64,000 nt of DNA from the NCBI RefSeq assembly GCF_042643485.1, contig NZ_JBHRSJ010000012.1, positions 431,969 through 495,968 on the forward strand, written 5' to 3'. Positions 59,227-64,000 of this stretch are shown piece by piece. Made by a program: the position numbers and the translations under genes. Origin of the DNA: Azotobacter bryophylli. GTDB taxonomy: Bacteria > Pseudomonadota > Gammaproteobacteria > Pseudomonadales > Pseudomonadaceae. The number at the start of each line of letters is the position of its first letter. The stretch's first letter is position 1. Under the pieces are notes generated by a model that was not told where the DNA came from, ran no database searches, and was given only the letters and a program-made list of their open reading frames with translations.

Positions 59227-62200
59227 AGCGCCTCCTCCCCGGCCGCGGCGGCATCGGCCTCGCGGGTCCGCCGTTCCTTGAACAGGGAAGACACCAGCAC
59301 ATAGAACAGCGGCACCCAGAAGATCGCCAGAACGGTGGCGGTCAGCATGCCGCCGATCACCCCGGTGCCGATGGCATGCTGGCTGCCGGCGCCGGCACCG
59401 CGGGAGATCGCCAGCGGTACCACGCCGAGGATGAATGCCAGGGAGGTCATGACGATCGGCCGCAGGCGCATGCGGCAGGCCTCCAGCGCCGCCTCGGACA
59501 GGCTCCGGCCCTGCTCGTGCAGTTCCTTGGCGAACTCGACGATGAGAATCGCGTTCTTCGCCGAGAGGCCGATGGTGGTCAGGAGCCCCACTTGGAAGAA
59601 CACGTCGTTGGACAGCCCGCGCATGCTGGTGAACAAGAGGGCACCGACGACGCCCAAGGGGACGACCAGCATCACCGAGAAGGGAATCGACCAGCTCTCG
59701 TAGAGCGCCGCCAGGCAGAGGAACACCACCAGGAGCGACAGCGCATAGAGCGATGGCGCCTGGGAGCCGGAGAGGATCTCCTCGTAGGACAGGCCGGTCC
59801 AGGCGAAGCCGATGCCGGTCGGCAGCTGCCGGGCGATGCGCTCCACCTCGGCCATGGCCTCGCCGGTGCTGTAGCCGGGAGCCGGCTCGCCGAGGATCTC
59901 CATCCCCGGTACGCCATTGTAGCGCGAGAGCTTCGGCGGGCCGTAGATCCATTTGCCGGAAGCGAAGGCGCTGAACGGCACCATCTTGCCGTCGGCATTG
60001 CGCACGTACCACTGGGCGAAGTCCTCGGGGTTCATGCGGGACTCGGCCTGCCCCTGCAGGTAGACCTTCTTCACCCGGCCCCGGTCGATGAAGTTGTTCA
60101 CGTAACTGGCGCCCCAGGCGATGGCCACCGCATCGTTGATGTCGGCCAGGGACACGCCGAAGGCCCGCGCCTTCTCGTCATCGATCAGAAGCTGGAACTG
60201 GGGCTCGTCGTTCAGCCCGTTTGGCCGCACGCGCTGAAGAACGGGGCTCTGCGCCGCCAGGGACATGAACTGGTTGCGGGCGTCGGTGAGCGCGATGTGG
60301 CCGAGGCCGGCGCGATCCTGCAGGAACACGTCGAAACCCGTCGCGTTGCCCAGCTCCATCACCGCCGGGGGCGCGAAAGCGAACACCATCGCATCGCGCA
60401 GCGAGAGGAAATACCGCTGTGCGCGCTGAGCGAGGGCGAACACGCTGGCGTCCTCGCCGCTCCGCTGCTCCCAGGGCTTCAGGCTGATGAAGGCCATGCC
60501 CGAGCTCTGGCCCCGACCGGCGAAGTTGAAGCCGGTGATGGTGAACACCCCCCTGACCACGTTCTTCTCCTCGGTGAGCAGGTAGTCGCGCATCTTGTCC
60601 ACCACCTGCTGGGTGCGCTCGATGGTCGAGCCGGGCGGCGTCTGCACCTGGGTGAACAGCACGCCCTGATCCTCGTCGGGCAGGAAGGCGGTGGGGATCC
60701 GGGTGAACATCCAGCCCATCACCACGACTATCGCCAGGTAGGCCAGCAGATAGGGCGCCTTGCGTCTGAGCACCGACTTGACCCCGCGCTCGTAGCCCTG
60801 CACGCCTTGTTGGAAGGTACGATTGAACCAGCCGAAGAAGCCGCGCCTCTCGTGATGCGCCCCCTTGGCGACGGGCTTGAGCAGAGTCGCACAGAGCGCC
60901 GGGGTGAAGATCAGCGCGACCAGCACCGACAGGGCCATGGCGGCAACGATGGTGATGGAGAACTGCCGGTAGATCACCCCGGTGGAGCCACCGAAGAAGG
61001 CCATCGGCAGGAACACGGCGGAAAGCACCAGGGCGATGCCGACCAGGGCGCCCTGGATCTGTCCCATGGACTTCCGGGTTGCCTCTCGGGGCGGCAGTCC
61101 ATCCTCGACCATGACCCGCTCGACGTTTTCCACCACCACGATGGCATCGTCCACCAGCAAGCCGATAGCCAGCACCATACCGAACATGGTCAGGATATTG
61201 ATGGTGAAGCCGAAGGCCGCGAGAACGCCGAAGGTGCCGAGCAGCACGACCGGAACCGCCAGGGTTGGAATCAAAGTGGCGCGGAAGTTCTGCAGGAAGA
61301 GGTACATCACCAGGAACACCAAGATGATGGCCTCGAACAGGGTATGCACCACCCCTTCGATGGAGGTCGAGATCACCGGTGTGGTGTCGTAGGGGTATTC
61401 CACCTTCAGCCCCGCCGGGAAGTAGGGCTCCAGGTCCTTGAGCACCCTGCGTACGGCCTGGGCGGTCTCCAGGGCATTGGCTCCGGTGGCGAGCTTGATC
61501 GCCATCCCCGCTGCCGGGCTGCCGTTGTATTGCGCGCTGATACTGTAGTTCTCACCACCCAAACCAACCTCCGCGACATCGCCGAGCCGTACCTGCGAGC
61601 CGTCCTGGTTGACCTTGAGCAGGATGTTGCGGAACTGCTCGGCCGTCTGCAGGCGGGTCTTGCCGATGATGGTGGCGGTGAGCTGCTGGCCGGAGATGGC
61701 CGGCAGGCCACCCAACTGTCCGGAGGATATCTGGACGTTCTGTGCCTTGATGGCGCTGCTCACATCGGTCGGAGTCAGCCCGAAGTTGGTCAGCCTGAGC
61801 GGATCCAGCCAGATCCGCATGGCGTACTGCGAGCCGAAGACCTGGAAGTCGCCGACACCCTTGGCCCGGGAAACCGGATCCTGGACGTTGGAAACGATGT
61901 AATTGGACAGGTCGTTCTTGTCCATGCTGCCGTCCGTGGAGACGAAGGCGATGATCATCAGGAAGTTCTTCACCGCCTTGGTCACCCGGATACCCTGCCG
62001 TTGGACCTCCTCCGGCAGCAGCGGTGTCGCCAGTTGCAGCTTGTTCTGCACCTGGACCTGGGCGATGTTCGGATCGGTCCCCTGATCGAAGGTGACGGTG
62101 ATGGTCATGCTGCCGTCGGAGTTGCTCTCAGAGGTGATGTAGCGCAGGTTGTCGATGCCGTTGAGCTGCTGCTCGATCACCTGCACCACGGTATCCTGCA

Positions 62201-62369
62201 CGGTCTGCGCCGAGGCCCCCGGATAGACGACGGAGATGCTCACCGCTGGGGGGGCGATGTTCGGATACTGGTTGACCGGCAAGGCGAGGATGGCCAGCCC
62301 GCCGGCCAGCATGATCACCAAGGCGATCACCCAGGCAAAGATGGGGCGATCGATGAAGAACTTGGACAT
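59223..62369 (-). CDS. ttgB: RND efflux inner-membrane pump, TtgB/MexB type
   Basis: A 1048-residue HAE1-family transporter, the usual length for MexB/AcrB. It starts MSKFFIDRPIFAWVIALVIM. The proton-relay acids are in GLLVDDAIVVVENVERVM (TM4), and the TM10 Lys region and porter-domain loops such as FDQGTDPNIAQVQVQNKLQ are present. FAWTGLSYEEILSGSQ and LVVFLCLAALYESWSIPFSVM also match. The gene lies between ttgA (17-base gap) and ttgC (4-base overlap). Confidence 0.95.
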   Translation of the reverse strand: MSKFFIDRPIFAWVIALVIMLAGGLAILALPVNQYPNIAPPAVSISVVYPGASAQTVQDTVVQVIEQQLNGIDNLRYITSESNSDGSMTITVTFDQGTDPNIAQVQVQNKLQLATPLLPEEVQRQGIRVTKAVKNFLMIIAFVSTDGSMDKNDLSNYIVSNVQDPVSRAKGVGDFQVFGSQYAMRIWLDPLRLTNFGLTPTDVSSAIKAQNVQISSGQLGGLPAISGQQLTATIIGKTRLQTAEQFRNILLKVNQDGSQVRLGDVAEVGLGGENYSISAQYNGSPAAGMAIKLATGANALETAQAVRRVLKDLEPYFPAGLKVEYPYDTTPVISTSIEGVVHTLFEAIILVFLVMYLFLQNFRATLIPTLAVPVVLLGTFGVLAAFGFTINILTMFGMVLAIGLLVDDAIVVVENVERVMVEDGLPPREATRKSMGQIQGALVGIALVLSAVFLPMAFFGGSTGVIYRQFSITIVAAMALSVLVALIFTPALCATLLKPVAKGAHHERRGFFGWFNRTFQQGVQGYERGVKSVLRRKAPYLLAYLAIVVVMGWMFTRIPTAFLPDEDQGVLFTQVQTPPGSTIERTQQVVDKMRDYLLTEEKNVVRGVFTITGFNFAGRGQSSGMAFISLKPWEQRSGEDASVFALAQRAQRYFLSLRDAMVFAFAPPAVMELGNATGFDVFLQDRAGLGHIALTDARNQFMSLAAQSPVLQRVRPNGLNDEPQFQLLIDDEKARAFGVSLADINDAVAIAWGASYVNNFIDRGRVKKVYLQGQAESRMNPEDFAQWYVRNADGKMVPFSAFASGKWIYGPPKLSRYNGVPGMEILGEPAPGYSTGEAMAEVERIARQLPTGIGFAWTGLSYEEILSGSQAPSLYALSLLVVFLCLAALYESWSIPFSVMLVVPLGVVGALLFTSMRGLSNDVFFQVGLLTTIGLSAKNAILIVEFAKELHEQGRSLSEAALEACRMRLRPIVMTSLAFILGVVPLAISRGAGAGSQHAIGTGVIGGMLTATVLAIFWVPLFYVLVSSLFKERRTREADAAAAGEEAL

Positions 62370-62386
62370 TAGGCGCTATCCCCTAG

Positions 62387-63532
62387 TTAGCCTTCCTGGC
62401 CTTGCCGCTGTGCAGTCGCCTCCTGGGGGCCCTGGCCGACGTTGGTCGCCGGAACCGCTTTCACTTCTACACCCGGGCGGATGAACTGCAACCCCTCGGT
62501 GATCAGTCTGTCACCGGGATTGAGCCCCTCGCTCACCAGCCAACGGTTGCCCACCGCGAGTTCGGCCTTGACCACCCGCTGCTCAACCTTGTTCTCGGCA
62601 TTGACCAGCATGGCGACGGCTTCGCCCTTCAGATTGCGAGTGATGCCCTGCTGCGGGGCGAGAATCGCCGAGTTCTTGACGCCGGAAAGCAGCCGGGCAT
62701 GCACGAACATGCCCGGCAGCAGGATCTTGTCCGGATTGGGGAACAGGGCACGCAAAGTCACCATGCCTGTGCTCGGATCGACGGAAACTTCGGAGAACTC
62801 GAGCTTGCCCTCATAGAGATATTCACTGCCATCTTCGAGGGTCAGGCTTACCTTGGCAGCGTTTTCTCCTGCCTTTTCTAGACGACCGCTGGCCAGATCG
62901 CGACGCAAAGTGATGAGCTCACGAGCCGCTTGGGTGACATCCACATAGATGGGGTCGAGCTGATTGATGGTTGCCAGTGGCTCGGCCTGGCCATTGGTCA
63001 CCAAGGCGCCCTCTGTTATCGCCGTGCGGCCGATACGTCCGGAAATTGGCGCAAGAACCTTGGTGTAAACCAGGTCTATCTCCGCCCGCTTCAACTTGGC
63101 CTCGGCTTGCAAGGTGGCGGCCTTGGCCTGGTCGTAATCCTGACGGCTTACCGCCTGGTCCTTGATCAGCTGGGCATAGCGATCCGATAACGGCTTGGTT
63201 GCAGCGAGGTTGGCCTTGGCTTCCAGATATGCAGCTTCATATGGCGCTGGATTGATCAGATACAGCTGCTGCCCTTCTTTGACATCAGTCCCCTGAGTGA
63301 ACATTCGTTTGAGGATGATGCCGTTGACCTGCGGACGCACTTCCGCCACACGGTACGGGGCCGTCCGCCCCGGCAACTCGCGGGTCAGAGTATAGGGTTG
63401 AGCCTCTAGAGTGATAATCCCGACTTGCGGAACCTGCTTGGGGGGCGCCGCTGCCTCCTGCTTGCATCCGCCCAGAAAGAGCATAGCCAGAATGACAGTA
63501 GCCAAGGCGACAAGAGCTGGCTTCTTCTGCAT
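62387..63532 (-). CDS. ttgA: RND efflux periplasmic adaptor, TtgA/MexA type
   Basis: A 381-residue membrane-fusion lipoprotein (lipobox LGGCKQ). ELPGRTAPYRVAEVRPQVNGII begins the lipoyl domain, the coiled-coil hairpin follows (YLEAKANLAATKPLSDRYAQLIKDQAVSRQDYDQAKAAT), then VLAPISGRIGRTAITEGALV and NPDKILLPGMFVHARL. It bridges TtgB and TtgC. Its sequence is closer to TtgA than to MexA as far as I can recall. A TtgR-type operator lies about 85 bases upstream. Confidence 0.94.
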   Translation of the reverse strand: MQKKPALVALATVILAMLFLGGCKQEAAAPPKQVPQVGIITLEAQPYTLTRELPGRTAPYRVAEVRPQVNGIILKRMFTQGTDVKEGQQLYLINPAPYEAAYLEAKANLAATKPLSDRYAQLIKDQAVSRQDYDQAKAATLQAEAKLKRAEIDLVYTKVLAPISGRIGRTAITEGALVTNGQAEPLATINQLDPIYVDVTQAARELITLRRDLASGRLEKAGENAAKVSLTLEDGSEYLYEGKLEFSEVSVDPSTGMVTLRALFPNPDKILLPGMFVHARLLSGVKNSAILAPQQGITRNLKGEAVAMLVNAENKVEQRVVKAELAVGNRWLVSEGLNPGDRLITEGLQFIRPGVEVKAVPATNVGQGPQEATAQRQGQEG

Positions 63533-63615
63533 CTCTAAAAACCCCTTCTTTCGTCATTCAGGCCAGTTTGCAGGCGATAGACCTGGAGGTCTTGTTATTA
63601 GCCCAGTTAATATAC

Positions 63616-63637
63616 TTACATACAAGAATGTTTGTAA
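63616..63637. promoter_or_regulatory. TtgR-type operator of ttgABC
   Basis: TTACATACA-AGAA-TGTTTGTAA is an inverted repeat (8 of 9 positions pair). On the minus strand, ATTTACAAACA and ATGTAAGTATATT match most of the P. putida ttgABC operator region that binds TtgR, as I remember it. It overlaps the likely ttgA promoter, so it should mediate repression relieved by antibiotics or phenolics. Confidence 0.75.
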
Positions 63638-63832
63638 ATGTGCAGCATCGAGCATTCGTCAGAAATGTTGCTCAATATGTAACCAACCGAGAGTGTTACC
63701 GCAGGGACAGGAGGAGACACGCACGCTTCCTTGCCAGCAGTAGGTTGCGTGCTGAGCGGCTTTGCATGGGACATTCGGACTCTGCTCTTGTTGCAGCAGC
63801 AGATGGAGAAAGTAAATAGAGATGCATAGAGC

Positions 63833-63858
63833 GCTTGCTGCTAGACCTAGCAGCAAGC
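63833..63858. repeat. Perfect 26-base palindrome downstream of the 5S terminator
   Basis: GCTTGCTGCTAG-AC-CTAGCAGCAAGC: 12 bases each side of a two-base centre pair without mismatch. It lies between the rRNA terminator and the ttgA operator. No T-run on either side. It may be a second transcript barrier or a protein-binding site. Confidence 0.7.
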
Positions 63859-63914
63859 CTTGGGGCGAATATCAGGCCACACAAGGCCAAAGCGTCTTTT
63901 CCCGGCGCAAAGAC

Positions 63915-63948
63915 GAACCCCCGACCGGCAGGTGCCAGTCGGGGGTTC
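63915..63948 (-). terminator. Terminator of the rRNA operon
   Basis: GAACCCCCGAC and GTCGGGGGTTC form the stem, extended by GGC/GCC beyond a one-base mismatch, about ten bases after the 5S rRNA end. Strong GC-rich hairpin followed on the minus strand by GTCTTTG. Confidence 0.85.
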
Positions 63949-63957
63949 GGGATAGGC

Positions 63958-64000
63958 GCTTGACGATGACCTACTCTCACATGGGGAAACCCCACACTAC
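63958..64000 (-). rRNA. 5S ribosomal RNA, 3' end only
   Basis: Minus-strand sequence GTAGTGTGGGGTTTCCCCAT followed by GTGAGAGTAGGTCATCGTCAAGC is the 3' part of the Pseudomonas 5S rRNA. About 43 bases are inside the window; the rest of the gene and the rRNA operon lie beyond 64000. The operon points towards ttgABC. Confidence 0.93.

Larger units (their letters stand above)
63533..63914. other. Intergenic region between ttgA and the rRNA operon
   Basis: 382 bases with no convincing gene. It contains the TtgR-type operator at 63616, a 26-base palindrome at 63833, and nothing resembling the start of a TetR-family repressor on the plus strand, which is where ttgR normally lies. Confidence 0.65.

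Noticed and set aside
63568..63819. Remnant of ttgR on the plus strand upstream of ttgA
   Set aside because: The 83-codon frame shows none of the TetR helix-turn-helix residues, so it is not supported as a pseudogene.

Overview
This is a high-GC, gene-dense chromosomal segment of a Pseudomonadaceae bacterium. Codon use, the gene order recG-oxyR / HDOD / HU / rubredoxin / ubiC-ubiA / phoB-phoR / pst-phoU, the enlarged PstC and PstA, the pqqFABCDE order and a ttgABC-type efflux pump all fit Pseudomonas or Azotobacter. A sigma-54-driven operon with a stand-alone NifB-C/NifX-type domain, plus a set of desiccation (LEA/KGG) proteins, leans towards a nitrogen-fixing, cyst-forming or stress-hardened member such as Azotobacter. 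That species-level reading is inference.

Layout. 1-4.4 kb: a broken YjiK-like gene, a FAH-family hydrolase, D-2-hydroxyglutarate dehydrogenase, and serA diverging from it. 4.4-11.5 kb: small metabolic and hypothetical genes, among them a translationally coupled ATP-grasp / SerC-like pair. 11.6-24.9 kb: oxyR-recG, an HDOD protein, HU, rubredoxin, ubiC-ubiA, phoB-phoR, a CNNM transporter, an M23 peptidase, phoU and pstB. 25-30 kb: pstA, pstC and pstS. Pho boxes with -10 elements at matching spacing precede phoB, pstC and pstS. 30.5-35.6 kb: a thioesterase, a sugar-phosphate mutarotase, two lipoproteins and a PAS-GGDEF-EAL protein.

35.7-39.6 kb: a near-consensus sigma-54 promoter drives five tightly packed genes: tandem-nitroreductase (SagB-like), rhodanese-ankyrin, NifX-like, an unknown 122-residue protein, and a GST. 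39.6-45.4 kb: the complete PQQ locus on the minus strand, including the 23-residue precursor PqqA. 45.5-51.2 kb: a DNA-repair block (FAN1-like nuclease, DinG/XPD-like helicase, UmuC, UmuD) with a LexA box at each outer promoter. 51.2-53.2 kb: an AT-rich leader with an AlgU-like promoter, then four KGG/LEA genes alternating between GsiB-like and plant Em-like repeats, and a DUF2795 gene.

53.2-57.7 kb: a redox/sulfur set (haem protein, two YeeE/YedE proteins, di-haem peroxidase, rhodanese), a PagL-like lipid A deacylase and small genes. 57.8-64 kb: ttgCBA on the minus strand with a TtgR-type operator but no adjacent ttgR. The 3' end of a 5S rRNA gene and its terminator lie where the regulator would be expected.

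Regulatory themes: Pho regulon, SOS regulon (two LexA boxes), a sigma-54 operon, AlgU-like stress promoters and a TtgR-type operator. All regulatory calls come from reading motifs by eye.
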